The notes beneath the pieces are model-generated. The model made no database searches. It was not told the DNA's origin and saw only the letters and a program-made list of their open reading frames with translations. Made by a program: the position numbers and the translations under genes. Shown one piece after another: positions 54,244-63,867 of a stretch of DNA of 64,000 nt (position 1 is the first letter of the stretch; each line of letters begins with the position of its first letter). Source of the DNA: Pseudomonas fluorescens (GTDB taxonomy: Bacteria; Pseudomonadota; Gammaproteobacteria; Pseudomonadales; Pseudomonadaceae); NCBI RefSeq assembly GCF_902497895.1, contig NZ_CABVHQ010000024.1, positions 21,680 to 85,679 on the forward strand, given 5' to 3'.

Positions 54244-54842
54244 TCGATTCGTTCCAGCTCGACAAGCAAACGGCTGATGCCGCGCAAAGGGAGAATATGA
54301 TCCGGCTGGTGCAGCGCCAGGGCGGCATCGGGCATGATCGACACCTGGGCCTCCTGCGGGTCCTGAACTACGGTCAAGCCGCCACGACGTTTGACCTGCG
54401 CCAGGCCACGCGCACCGTCCTGATTGGCGCCGGTCAACAGCACGGCGGCCAGACCCGGGCCATAGGCGTCGGCGGCAGACTCGAACAAATAGTCGATGGC
54501 CGGACGTGAATGATGGACCCGGTCTTCCAGGCTCAAGGACAGGCTCCGGTCCTGCTCCACCGAAAGGTGATAGCCGGGTGTCGCGAAATACAGGGTTCCG
54601 GGTTCGATGAGTGCCTTGTCCCGGGCTTCCTTGACCGGCATCGACACGCGCCGGGCAAAGACTTCCGCCAATTGGCTGCGGCGCTCATCGGGCAAATGCA
54701 GCACGACGATGATCGGCAAGCTGAAACCCTGGCCCAAGGTCCTGAAAATGCTCAGCAAGGCTTCGACTCCGCCGGCCGAGGCGCCGATGACGATGGCCTC
54801 GACCCGAGGCAGGTGGGTTCGCTTGGCCGGGCCGGTGTTCAT
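54237..54842 (-). CDS. CheB-type protein-glutamate methylesterase without receiver
   Basis: 201 residues: only the catalytic domain. Catalytic Ser region VIGASAGGVEALL (about 19-24), HLPDERRSQLAEVFARR for the histidine region, and LLTGANQDGARGL with the aspartate are visible. It lacks the N-terminal receiver of classical CheB. It overlaps cheR (ATGA) and the kinase. No methyl-accepting protein is present, so its substrate should be a signalling protein other than an MCP. Confidence 0.9.
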   Translation of the reverse strand: MNTGPAKRTHLPRVEAIVIGASAGGVEALLSIFRTLGQGFSLPIIVVLHLPDERRSQLAEVFARRVSMPVKEARDKALIEPGTLYFATPGYHLSVEQDRSLSLSLEDRVHHSRPAIDYLFESAADAYGPGLAAVLLTGANQDGARGLAQVKRRGGLTVVQDPQEAQVSIMPDAALALHQPDHILPLRGISRLLVELERIEC

Positions 54843-55654
54843 GATTTGCGGTAGATCCGTTCTTGTTTGACCAACGGCTCGAACTGCTGGCCATAGGCGG
54901 AAAACTCCAGGGTTTCCTTACTGCCCAGTACCAGGAAGCCCCGATGACAGAGGGACTCGTGAAACAATCCGAAGGCGCGATCCTGCAACTTTTTATTGAA
55001 GTAAATCAAAACGTTGCGACATGAAATTAATTGAGTTTCGGAGAAGACACTGTCGGTCGCCAGGCTGTGATCGGCGAAGGTCACGTTGTCGCGCAAGGTC
55101 TTGTCGAAAATCGCATAGTCATAGGCTGCAGTGTAGTAGTCGGCGAACGAACACCGGCCGCCGGCCTGCTGATAGTTATGGGTGTAGGCGCGAATATTCT
55201 CCAGCGAGAAGATCCCCTGCCTGGCCTTGTCCAGCGAGTGCGGGTTGATGTCGGTGGCGTAGATAATGGTCCGCTCCAGCAGCCCCTCTTCGCGCAAGAG
55301 AATGGCCATGGAATAGACCTCCTCTCCGGTGCTGCAACCGGCGATCCAGATCTTGATCGAGGGCCAGGTCTTGAGCAGCGGCACCACTTCCTGGCGAATC
55401 GCCAGGAAATGCGATGGGTCGCGAAACATCTCGCTGACCGGGATGGTCAGCAGTTGCAGCAGCTGCATGAACGCCGTCGGGTCGTGCAGCACCCGCTCCT
55501 GCAACGCAGAGATGGTCTTGCACTCGAACTGGTGCAACGCATGACTGACCCGGCGCTTGATCGAAGCGCCGGAGTAATCGCGGAAATCGTAGCTGTACTT
55601 GAGGTAAATCGCTTCGATCAGCAACCGCAGTTCGATCTCGGTATTTCGCTCCAC
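54839..55654 (-). CDS. CheR-type methyltransferase
   Basis: 271 residues. N-terminal CheR domain and SAM-binding domain: SEMFRDPSHF, IWIAGCSTGEEVYSMAILLRE, CRNVLIYFNKKLQDR. All are typical of CheR. It uses S-adenosylmethionine to methylate glutamate side chains of its partner. Start at 55654 directly follows the hybrid kinase stop region by one base. Function with the adjacent CheB is inferred. Confidence 0.92.
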   Translation of the reverse strand: MERNTEIELRLLIEAIYLKYSYDFRDYSGASIKRRVSHALHQFECKTISALQERVLHDPTAFMQLLQLLTIPVSEMFRDPSHFLAIRQEVVPLLKTWPSIKIWIAGCSTGEEVYSMAILLREEGLLERTIIYATDINPHSLDKARQGIFSLENIRAYTHNYQQAGGRCSFADYYTAAYDYAIFDKTLRDNVTFADHSLATDSVFSETQLISCRNVLIYFNKKLQDRAFGLFHESLCHRGFLVLGSKETLEFSAYGQQFEPLVKQERIYRKS

Positions 55655-58600
55655 TTAGATTCGTTCCATCTTCGGTAACCACACGCGAATAAGCGAGAAC
55701 AGCCGATCCAGGTCGATGGGCTTGGCCAGGTAATCGTTGGAGCCGGCCGAAAGGCAGCGCTCCTGATCGTCTTTCATGGCCTTGGCCGTCACCGCGATGA
55801 TCGGCAGCTTGCGCCAGCGCGGATCCTTGCGAATCTCGATGGTGGCCTCGAAACCGTCCATCTCCGGCATCATCACGTCCATCAGCACCAGGTCGATGTC
55901 ATCTATTTCATTAAGCCTCTGGATCGCCTCGCGGCCATTACGACCAATCACCACGATTGCACCCTTTTGCTCAAGGGCACTGGTGAGGGCGAAGATATTG
56001 CGTACGTCGTCGTCCACCAGCAGCACCTTGCGCCCCTCGAAGACCCTGTCGCGGCTGCGGGCGGTCCTGAGCATATTCTGCCGTTCATGGGACAACCGGG
56101 ATTCGACTTTGTGCAGAAACAGTGTCACCTCATCGAGCAGGCGCTCAGGCGAGCGCGCGCCTTTGATGATGATCGAGCGCGAGTACTTGCGCAGCTCGGC
56201 TTCTTCATCACGGGTCAGGTTGCGCCCGGTGTAGACGATCACTGGCGGGAACGAGCAGATGTCTTCGGTGGACATGCGCTTGAGCAAGTCGTTGCCGAGC
56301 ATGTCCGGCAGCTTCAGGTCGATGATCATGCAGTCGTAAATAGTGCTGCGCAGCAGGTCCAGCGCCTCCTGGGCCAGGCCGACCGCGGTGATCTCGATAT
56401 CGTCATCGCCGATCAGCCGGGCAATGCTGTCGCGCTGCACATCGTCGTCTTCGACCAGCAGCACCCGTTTGACCTTCTGGGTCAACTTGGCCTCCAGGCG
56501 AGCGAACACGTCCTTGAGTTCTTCGCGGGTGGTGGGTTTGACCGCGTAACCGACAGCGCCCAAATGCATGGCGGCTTCGACGCGGTCCTCGACAGAAATC
56601 ACATGCACCGGAATATGCCGGGTCTGGGCATGTTCCTTGAGGCGTTGCAGCACCGTCAGCCCGGAATGGTCCGGCAGGCGCATGTCGAGCAGGATCGCGT
56701 CCGGGATGAACTGGGTGGCGAGGCTGTAGCCTTCGTCGGCACCGTGGGCCACCAGGCAGTGATAACCCAGCTCATGGGCCAGATCGAACAGAATGTGGGC
56801 GAAGTTCGGTTCATCTTCCACCACCAGTATGCAGCGAGTGGCAAACGGTGCCTTGGCGCGGTCATCGGCAAACCGGGGAATCCGCACTTCGCTGATCACC
56901 GGCAAGGGGGCGGCCGTGATCGCGGCTGGAGCGCCAGTGAATGCCGTGGCCTGGGGTTCGCTCGGCTGTTCGCCCGGTTCGACGTATTGCTCTGGCAGCA
57001 CCAGGGTGAAAATACTGCCCTGCCCGGGCTCACTGGTGACGCTGATGGAGCCGCCGAGCAGCGCTGCCAGATCGCGGGAAATCGACAGGCCCAGCCCGGT
57101 GCCGCCGTAACGGCGGTTGATGGTGCCGTCGGCCTGGCGGAAGGCTTCGAAGATACTTTGCTGCTGCTCCGCGGCGATACCGATCCCCGAGTCGCGCACG
57201 GTGAAAACAATGCCCCCGCCCGGCTGGCGAGAGACGGTCAGGCTGATGTTGCCTTTTTCGGTGAACTTCAACGCATTGGACAGCAGGTTCTTGAGGACCT
57301 GCTCAAGTCGTTGGCGGTCGGTGAAAATCATCTGTGGCGCGCCGTCCTGGATTTCGACCGCGAGCTCCAGATTTTTGTCCGCGGCCAATGGCTGGAACAT
57401 CCCGCGCAAGCCTTCCACCAGGCGCGCCACATGGGTATTTTCCGGGCGCATTTCCAGCTTGCCGGCTTCGACCTTGGAAATATCCAGAATGTCGTTGATC
57501 AGGATGAGTAAGTCGTTGCCGGCCGAGTAGATCGATTCGGCGAACTTGACCTGCTCGGCACTGAGATTCTCCTGGGGATTTTCCGCGAGTAACCTGGACA
57601 AGATCAACGAGCTGTTCAGTGGCGTGCGCAGCTCATGGGACATATTGGCGAGGAACTCGGATTTGTACTTGCTTGAGCGCTGCAACTCCAGCGCGCGCTC
57701 CTCCAGCTGTACCTGGGCTTCACTCAATTCGCCATTCTTGCGGTCCATGGCGTCGCGCTGCTCAGCCAGGACCAGGGCCTGCTCGGCCAACTGCTCGTTG
57801 GTCTGCTCCAGTTCGACCTGTTGGGTCTCCAGGTTGGCCTGGGACTCCTTGAGAATCCGCGACTGCTCTTCAAGCTCTTCATTGGAGGTCTTGAGCTCTT
57901 CCTGCTGCACTTGCAGTTCTTCATTGAGTTGCTGGGTCTGGGCCAGCACTTCCTGCAAGCGCTGACGATAACGGGAGGCTTCGATTGACGTGCCGATATT
58001 GTCGGCAATCAACTCGAGCAATTCGATATCGCGGTCGGTCAATGCCCGCAGGAAACCCAGCTCAATAACCCCATTGACCTGCTCATCGTTGTTGGTCGGC
58101 ACCACCAGCACACAACGCGGCGCCCCGTCACCCAGCGCGGAGCTGACTTTGAAATAGTCGCCAGGCACATCGTCCAGGCGCAGGATACGGTTCTGCTGGA
58201 CCGCCTGGCCGACGATACCTTCACCACTGAAAATCGCCTGTCCCCGTTCTTCCTGCTCACGGGAGAAACCGTAGGTGGCCACACGTTTGAGACCCCCTTG
58301 TTCTTCGCGTACATACATGGCGGCGACAACGCTGCCCAGGTATTGCGCGCAAAACTGCAGAATATTGCGCCCGAGCACGTTCAGCGTCAGTTGCCCAAGC
58401 ACCTGTTCGGCCAGTTCGGTCTGACCATTGCGGAGCCAGGCCTGATGTTCGAGACGCTGTGCACTCTTGCGTTGCGACTCGAGATTTTCTCTGTAACTGT
58501 TTGAAAGGCCTAGTAAATCCTTTCGACCAAAATAGGCCAGCATTGCGCTAAGACCGAGCACGAACAGCAAATAAAGGCTGACGGTCAGCACAGTGGTGCG

Positions 58601-59143
58601 ACTGACTTGCTCATTGCGGTTGGCCCGTAGTTGCCGCTCCATGGCAATGAATGCGTCATATTCCTTGCGGGTCTCGTCCGTCAGCCGCTTGCCCCGGCCC
58701 GCTTGCACAATCGCGCGGTAATCACCGTTTTGCCGACGCAGATCAATTATCATCTGCCCATAGTTGTTCCATTCGTTCTGCAAGGATTCCAGACGCTGGA
58801 GCCGGTCGACCTGGTCCGGGTTATCCGCGACCAGTTGCTGCAGGTTGCGCAGTTCGCTGATGATCCGCGGCTTGGCCACTTCATAAGGGTCAAGGAAGTG
58901 CTCGTCGCCGGTGATCAGGAAACCGCGCATTCCGGTTTCCAGATCGACGGTCAGCTTGGCCGCTTCATTGGCGTTATTGATCACTCGATCGGTATGCTCC
59001 ACCCACTGGATCACCGACAGCAAATAAGTGATCAGCGAGACGAAAAACACCGCGCTGAGTACACCGACACCCAACGGCAGACTGACGTTGCGGCTCAAGA
59101 GCTTGCGAAAACTCTGCTCGTCAACCGAAGACGGAGGGGTCAT
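55655..59143 (-). CDS. CHASE3-GAF hybrid histidine kinase with three receivers
   Basis: 1162 residues, the largest signalling protein of the window. TM1 (LPLGVGVLSAVFFVSLITYLL) and TM2 (VLTVSLYLLFVLGLSAMLAYF) bracket a CHASE3-like periplasmic domain with TGMRGFLITGDEHFLDPYE. A GAF domain, a long coiled coil, HisKA (His about 503 in NMSHELRTPLNSS) and HATPase (GTGLGLSISRDLAALLGG) follow. Then three receivers: LLDMRLPDH, IIDLKLPDM and VLMDVMMPEMDG. Start ATG 59143 was chosen over the longer frame to 59203. It is first in a tight operon with CheR, CheB and the other kinases. Confidence 0.93.
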   Translation of the reverse strand: MTPPSSVDEQSFRKLLSRNVSLPLGVGVLSAVFFVSLITYLLSVIQWVEHTDRVINNANEAAKLTVDLETGMRGFLITGDEHFLDPYEVAKPRIISELRNLQQLVADNPDQVDRLQRLESLQNEWNNYGQMIIDLRRQNGDYRAIVQAGRGKRLTDETRKEYDAFIAMERQLRANRNEQVSRTTVLTVSLYLLFVLGLSAMLAYFGRKDLLGLSNSYRENLESQRKSAQRLEHQAWLRNGQTELAEQVLGQLTLNVLGRNILQFCAQYLGSVVAAMYVREEQGGLKRVATYGFSREQEERGQAIFSGEGIVGQAVQQNRILRLDDVPGDYFKVSSALGDGAPRCVLVVPTNNDEQVNGVIELGFLRALTDRDIELLELIADNIGTSIEASRYRQRLQEVLAQTQQLNEELQVQQEELKTSNEELEEQSRILKESQANLETQQVELEQTNEQLAEQALVLAEQRDAMDRKNGELSEAQVQLEERALELQRSSKYKSEFLANMSHELRTPLNSSLILSRLLAENPQENLSAEQVKFAESIYSAGNDLLILINDILDISKVEAGKLEMRPENTHVARLVEGLRGMFQPLAADKNLELAVEIQDGAPQMIFTDRQRLEQVLKNLLSNALKFTEKGNISLTVSRQPGGGIVFTVRDSGIGIAAEQQQSIFEAFRQADGTINRRYGGTGLGLSISRDLAALLGGSISVTSEPGQGSIFTLVLPEQYVEPGEQPSEPQATAFTGAPAAITAAPLPVISEVRIPRFADDRAKAPFATRCILVVEDEPNFAHILFDLAHELGYHCLVAHGADEGYSLATQFIPDAILLDMRLPDHSGLTVLQRLKEHAQTRHIPVHVISVEDRVEAAMHLGAVGYAVKPTTREELKDVFARLEAKLTQKVKRVLLVEDDDVQRDSIARLIGDDDIEITAVGLAQEALDLLRSTIYDCMIIDLKLPDMLGNDLLKRMSTEDICSFPPVIVYTGRNLTRDEEAELRKYSRSIIIKGARSPERLLDEVTLFLHKVESRLSHERQNMLRTARSRDRVFEGRKVLLVDDDVRNIFALTSALEQKGAIVVIGRNGREAIQRLNEIDDIDLVLMDVMMPEMDGFEATIEIRKDPRWRKLPIIAVTAKAMKDDQERCLSAGSNDYLAKPIDLDRLFSLIRVWLPKMERI

Positions 59144-59404
59144 TTGAAGGCCTTGATCAAGGATTAAAAACCAAAGAGTTTGCCCCAAAGTCGGGCGCAA
59201 CAACTATTTTTCTGACAGCTTAGCGCGCAATTTCCTACGGCGTGACTGCCCAGGCTCAGGCAGACCGGTTATTCTGGCAAGCCATTGTACAGCTATGCTT
59301 TTTTGTACAGCGTCGGGAACTTGTCGGGATCCGCCAATTACTCATGCAAAAGGCCGGATATTTCACCACCCGGCATTCGCGACTTCATTTTTCGAGAGCC
59401 CGAC

Positions 59405-59779
59405 ATGTCCACAACCTCCTCCACCATCCTTGTAGTCGAAGACGACAATATCGTGCGCATGCTGATCGTTGACGTGCTTGAAGAACTGGAGTTCAAGGTG
59501 CTTGAAGCCGATGGCAGCGAAGCGGCTTTGAGCCTTCTCGAGGACGGCGGACAGCACATCGATCTGTTGATGACTGACGTCGGGCTGCCGGGCATGGACG
59601 GCAAAGAACTGGCCGCCCGTGCTCGCGAGTTGCGACCCGGGCTGCCGATCCTGTTTGCCAGCGGCTATGCCGAAAGCATCGAGGTCCCTGCCGACATGGC
59701 GGTCATCGGCAAGCCCTTTTCCATCGATCAACTGCGGGACAAGGTTCGCGACATGCTGGCCCAGGCAAAAACCCGCTAA
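59405..59779 (+). CDS. Single-domain response regulator
   Basis: 124 residues. EDD pocket, phosphoacceptor Asp58 in LLMTDVGLPGMDG, and KPFSIDQLRDK carry the receiver signature. It is divergent from the large hybrid kinase, with 261 bases between; TGTACAG occurs twice in that gap near 59287 and 59306. The ATG at 59405 is supported by length; the open frame starts at 59285. It resembles the C-terminal receiver of the KaiC-linked hybrid kinase. Confidence 0.92.
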   Translation: MSTTSSTILVVEDDNIVRMLIVDVLEELEFKVLEADGSEAALSLLEDGGQHIDLLMTDVGLPGMDGKELAARARELRPGLPILFASGYAESIEVPADMAVIGKPFSIDQLRDKVRDMLAQAKTR

Positions 59780-59916
59780 CGATAACCACCGACTCATTCT
59801 CACTGGACGCATCAGCCATCGGGCTATCGTTGCCTGTTGCGAGCATCTGTGTGTACCTGTGATTTAATTGCACCCCTCGCGAAACCCTCCCCCTGCCCGT
59901 ATCAAGGAATTGCCCC

Positions 59917-61206
59917 ATGAGTCAGCCCGCCGCAACCAAAGTCCTGGTCATTGGTTACGTCTGGCCCGAGCCGCGCTCATCCGCCGCCGGTGGTCATATG
60001 ATGCAGATCCTCGATACTTTTTCGCAGCAAGGCTGGGACGTCACTTTCAGCAGCCCCGCGGGTATCGGCGAGCACAAGGCCGACCTGCTCGCGCTGGGCA
60101 TCCGTGAATGCCCGATCGAATTGAACAACAGCAGTTTCGACTCCTTTGTTGCCGAACTGGCGCCGGATATCGTGCTGTTCGATCAGTTCATGATGGAAGA
60201 GCAATTCGGCTGGCGCGTGGAGAAACACTGCCCGGGCGCCCTGCGCGTGCTGGAAACCTCGGACCTGCAAAGCCTGCGACATGCCCGTCACCAGCGGCTC
60301 AAGGATCGTCTGAAGGCCAGCGATGACCGGGATGACTTCAGCAGCTTGTTTGCCCCGGCCCTGCGCGAGGAGTTCGAACACATGGCCGACACCGACCTGG
60401 CCAAGCGGGAGATTGCCGCACTCTACCGCTGCGATCTGAACCTGATGATTTCCGAGGTGGAAATCGAGCTGCTGGTCGAGCAGTTCAAGGTGCCACGCTC
60501 GCTGCTGCATTGGTGTCCGCTGATGCTCGACAATCCTCCCGGGGAGTTTTTACCCTTTGAAGACCGCGCGCATTTTCTGAGCATCGGCAACTTCCGCCAC
60601 GCGCCGAACTGGGACGCGGTGCTCTGGATGAAATCCACCCTGTGGCCGCTGATTCGTCGGCAGCTGCCTGGCGCGCAGTTGCATATCTATGGCGCCTACA
60701 CCCCGCCCAAAGCCACCGCGTTGGACAATCCGGCCGAGGGCTTTCACATCATGAACTGGGCCGAAGACGCCTTGCAGGTCATGTCCGGCGCACGGATCTG
60801 TCTCGCTCCGCTGCGTTTCGGGGCCGGGATCAAAGGTAAAATTGTCGATGCCATGCTCTGCGGCACACCCAATGTCACCACGCCGATTGGCGCTGAAGGC
60901 ATGCACGGTGAACTGCCCTGGCCGGGCGCGATTGCCGAGAGCGCGACGGCACTGGCCGAAGCGGCAGTCTGCCTGTATCAGGACCAGGCTGCATGGTCTG
61001 CGGCCCAGGACCAGGGACGAGTGTTGTTGGCCGCCCGCTACAGGCAACAGATACACGGCCCGGCATTGATCAATCAGCTGGAACTGTGCCGCGAGAATCT
61101 TCAGTCGCGGCGCCGGGACAACTTCACCGGCAGCATGCTGCGGCACCATCACCACAAAAGCACCCAATACATGGCGCAGTGGATCGAGGCGAAAAACCGC
61201 GGTTGA
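59917..61206 (+). CDS. Glycosyltransferase family 4-like
   Basis: 429 residues, no signal or membrane segment. N-terminal Rossmann-like region (KVLVIGYVWPEPRSSAAGGHMMQI, DIVLFDQFMMEEQ) and C-terminal sugar-nucleotide domain (FLSIGNFRHAPNWDAVLWM, HIYGAYTPPKA, CLAPLRFGAGIKGKIVDAMLCGTPNVTT) show a GT-B fold retaining enzyme with the E/C-G-x-P motif. SD AAGGAA precedes ATG. Acceptor unknown. It ends in a His-rich tail (RHHHHKS). It stands just upstream of mtlR. Confidence 0.85.
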   Translation: MSQPAATKVLVIGYVWPEPRSSAAGGHMMQILDTFSQQGWDVTFSSPAGIGEHKADLLALGIRECPIELNNSSFDSFVAELAPDIVLFDQFMMEEQFGWRVEKHCPGALRVLETSDLQSLRHARHQRLKDRLKASDDRDDFSSLFAPALREEFEHMADTDLAKREIAALYRCDLNLMISEVEIELLVEQFKVPRSLLHWCPLMLDNPPGEFLPFEDRAHFLSIGNFRHAPNWDAVLWMKSTLWPLIRRQLPGAQLHIYGAYTPPKATALDNPAEGFHIMNWAEDALQVMSGARICLAPLRFGAGIKGKIVDAMLCGTPNVTTPIGAEGMHGELPWPGAIAESATALAEAAVCLYQDQAAWSAAQDQGRVLLAARYRQQIHGPALINQLELCRENLQSRRRDNFTGSMLRHHHHKSTQYMAQWIEAKNRG

Positions 61207-61279
61207 AAGTCTCGGGCTGGCGAGGTTGGCTGCAAGGAGGCATTATCGTTTCAGCGATAACAATAAGAACGGCCCCAGC

Positions 61280-62185
61280 ATGACCCGAGCAGCGAGAATC
61301 ACCGACCCGTCCTATGAATTGATGGACGACCACAACGGGTTGTCCATCATCTACCGCCAGCACGGTTTCCCCTGTCCGCTGGTGCGCTGGCATTTCCACA
61401 AGGAATACGAGCTGCACCTGATCGTCGCCAGCTCCGGCAAGGTGTTCATCGGCGACTACATCGGCAACTTCTACCCCGAAACACTGTTCCTCACCGGCCC
61501 CAATCTGCCGCACAACTGGATCAGCCAGATTGCCGGGGACGAAGTGGTGCCCAAGCGCGACATGCTGGTGAACTTCACCGACGAGCTGTTCGAAAGCGGG
61601 CATCAGGTCTTCACCGAGCTGAAGGCCCTCGCGCCCTTGCTCGAACGCGCGCAATACGGAATCGAATTTCGCGGCAAGCACACAATCCACCGGGCAATGA
61701 CCTTGATGCAGCGCATCGCCGATTCCACTGGGGTGACCCGGCTCGGGCATTTTTTCATTCTGCTGGAACTGCTGGCGGCGAGCGACGATTACCAGTTGCT
61801 CTCGGGTACGACCACCGCGCAACTGGCCGATGAACACAACGTCGACCGTACCAACCGCGCCGTGGATTACATCTTTGCTCATTACACCCGCGAACTGCCC
61901 CTCGAAGAAGTCGCCGAACATCTGGGCATGAAGCCCACCTATTTTTCCCGGGTGTTCAAGCACGCCACCGGCCGCTGCTTCATCGAGTTCGTCAATCGCT
62001 TGCGCATCAGCAAGTCCTGCGAGCTGCTGGCGGACGGCGACAAACCGGTCACCGATGTATGTTTCGAGTCCGGGTTCAACAATATTTTCAATTTCAACCG
62101 GCGTTTCCAGCAGCTCAAGGGCATGACCCCTTCGCATTATCGGCGCCTGGCGGTGCAGCGGTTGACCGAGCAGAATCGAGGGTAG
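61280..62185 (+). CDS. mtlR: AraC-family regulator, MtlR
   Basis: 301 residues. N-terminal cupin-like sugar-sensing half (VRWHFHKEYELHLIVASSGKVFIGDYIGNFYPETLFLTGP) and C-terminal double HTH (LPLEEVAEHLGMKPTYFSRVFKHATG ... FESGFNNIFNFNRRFQQLKGMTPSHYRR). In P. fluorescens MtlR activates the mannitol/sorbitol/arabitol transport and oxidation operon. Here it directly precedes mtlE in the same direction. Start ATG 61280 was chosen over an upstream TTG. Confidence 0.9.
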   Translation: MTRAARITDPSYELMDDHNGLSIIYRQHGFPCPLVRWHFHKEYELHLIVASSGKVFIGDYIGNFYPETLFLTGPNLPHNWISQIAGDEVVPKRDMLVNFTDELFESGHQVFTELKALAPLLERAQYGIEFRGKHTIHRAMTLMQRIADSTGVTRLGHFFILLELLAASDDYQLLSGTTTAQLADEHNVDRTNRAVDYIFAHYTRELPLEEVAEHLGMKPTYFSRVFKHATGRCFIEFVNRLRISKSCELLADGDKPVTDVCFESGFNNIFNFNRRFQQLKGMTPSHYRRLAVQRLTEQNRG

Positions 62186-62340
62186 AGCCAGATCAAAAAA
62201 TCAATAGATCAATAGATCAATAGATCGCAGCCTGCGGCAGCTCCTACGCCGACCTTGTCAGCACGTAATCCCCGAAAAAACGCCAATCCCCGTAGGAGCT
62301 GCCGCAGGCTGCGATCTCTTGATCCTGAGGTTTAGCTGAA
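62186..62340. repeat. REP pair with ATAGATCA repeats between mtlR and mtlE
   Basis: Two short REPs of the GTAGGAGC class face outward: one ends GCAGCTCCTACG (about 62223-62249) and one begins CGTAGGAGCTGCCGCAGG (62290-62324). Just before them, TCAATAGA occurs three times in tandem at 62201-62224. Transcripts from mtlR would end here. Confidence 0.85.
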
Positions 62341-62399
62341 TCGTTTATGCCTGTTTTAGCCCTGCTTTTTCATCCAGTGCAAAATAGTATCGATTCACG

Positions 62400-62447
62400 T
62401 GTCATGGATGATTTGTCATCGCGTCGTTTGAGGGCTGTAATCAGCCC
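62400..62447 (+). promoter_or_regulatory. Candidate MtlR operator and hairpin upstream of mtlE
   Basis: TGTCAT occurs as a direct repeat at 62400-62405 and 62414-62419, spacing 14 bases from start to start. AraC-type activators bind direct half sites. GGGCTG-TAAT-CAGCCC (62432-62447) forms a small hairpin that may overlap the promoter or leader. Assignment to MtlR is inference. Confidence 0.5.
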
Positions 62448-62527
62448 ACATTCTTCATTGTCTGCGGAAGACACAAAAACAATAACTGTCCTTCTGCTGC
62501 CCGCCGGGCGCAGAAGAGGAGTGCGCG

Positions 62528-63838
62528 ATGAAACCCTCGGTAAAAGCTCTGCTTGCCTGTACCTGCATGACCCTCAGCGGCGTCAGCCTGGGCGCACAAA
62601 CCCTGACCATTGCCACGGTCAACAATAGCGACATGATCCGCATGCAAAAGCTCTCGAAGACGTTCGAAGCCGAGCACCCGGAAATCAAGCTCAATTGGGT
62701 GGTGCTGGAAGAAAACGTCCTGCGCCAACGCCTGACCACCGACATCGCCACCCAGGACGGCCAGTTCGACGTATTGACCATTGGCATGTACGAAGTCGCA
62801 CTCTGGGGCGCCAAGGGCTGGCTGGAGCCGATGAAGGATCTGCCCGCTGCCTACGACCTCGAGGATATCTTCCCTGCGGTGCGTGAAGGCCTGTCGGTCA
62901 AGGGCAGTCTCTACGCCCTGCCGTTCTACGCTGAAAGCTCCATGACTTACTACCGCACCGACCTGTTCAAGGACGCCGGCCTGACCATGCCCGAGCGGCC
63001 GACCTGGGAGCAGATTGGTGAGTTCGCCGGCAAGCTGACCAAGCCCGATCAGGAGCAGTACGGCATCTGCCTGCGGGGCAAGGCCGGCTGGGGCGAGAAC
63101 ATGGCCGTGATCACCACTCTGGCCAACGGTTTCGGCGCGCGCTGGTTCGATGAAAAGTGGCAGCCGGAGTTCAATGGTCCGCAATGGAAGAACGCGCTGA
63201 ACTTCTACGTCGAGACCATGAAGAAAGCCGGCCCGCCCGGCGCCTCCAGCAATGGCTTCAACGAAAACCTGGCGCTGTTCAACAGCGGCAAATGCGCGAT
63301 CTGGGTCGATGCCAGCGTGGCCGGCTCCTTTGTCACCGACAAATCCCAGAGCAAGGTCAGCGAACACGTCGGCTTTACCTACGCGCCCCATCAGGTGACC
63401 GACAAAGGCACCGCCTGGATGTACTCCTGGTCACTGGCGATCCCGGCCAGCTCCAAAGCCAAGGACGCGGCGAAAACCTTCAGCGCCTGGGCCACGTCCA
63501 AGGAATACGGGGCCCTGGTGGCCGAGAAGGACGGTATCGCCAACGTTCCACCAGGCACCCGCGCCTCGACCTACAGCGAGGCTTACATGAAAGCCGCGCC
63601 GTTCGCCAAGGTGACCCTGGAATCCCTGAAGGTCGCCGATCCGACCAAACCCACCCTCAAGCCAGTGCCTTATATCGGCATCCAGTTGGTGACCATTCCC
63701 GAGTTCCAGGCCATCGGCACCCAGGTCGGCAAGCTGTTCGCTGCTGCACTGACCGGCCAGACCAGCGTCGACCAGGCCCTGGCGGCGGCCCAACAAACCA
63801 CCGAACGAGAGATGAAGCGCGCCAGTTACCCCAAGTAA
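62528..63838 (+). CDS. mtlE: MtlE, polyol ABC transporter substrate-binding protein
   Basis: 436-residue periplasmic solute-binding protein of the sugar family 1. Signal peptide to about residue 23 (GVSLGA-QT), then TLTIATVNNSDMIRMQKLSKTFEAEHPEIKLNWVV, the usual ligand-facing start of mannitol/sorbitol binding proteins. GAGGAG at 62516-62521 precedes the ATG. Known P. fluorescens loci continue with membrane and ATPase subunits mtlF, mtlG and mtlK, which would lie beyond this window. Confidence 0.92.
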   Translation: MKPSVKALLACTCMTLSGVSLGAQTLTIATVNNSDMIRMQKLSKTFEAEHPEIKLNWVVLEENVLRQRLTTDIATQDGQFDVLTIGMYEVALWGAKGWLEPMKDLPAAYDLEDIFPAVREGLSVKGSLYALPFYAESSMTYYRTDLFKDAGLTMPERPTWEQIGEFAGKLTKPDQEQYGICLRGKAGWGENMAVITTLANGFGARWFDEKWQPEFNGPQWKNALNFYVETMKKAGPPGASSNGFNENLALFNSGKCAIWVDASVAGSFVTDKSQSKVSEHVGFTYAPHQVTDKGTAWMYSWSLAIPASSKAKDAAKTFSAWATSKEYGALVAEKDGIANVPPGTRASTYSEAYMKAAPFAKVTLESLKVADPTKPTLKPVPYIGIQLVTIPEFQAIGTQVGKLFAAALTGQTSVDQALAAAQQTTEREMKRASYPK

Positions 63839-63867
63839 CCCCCGCAACCAATGTGGGAGCGGGCTTG

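Noticed and set aside
55967..57511. 514-codon open frame antisense to the large hybrid kinase
   Set aside because: Same reason: a codon-bias shadow of an intact gene with clear domains.
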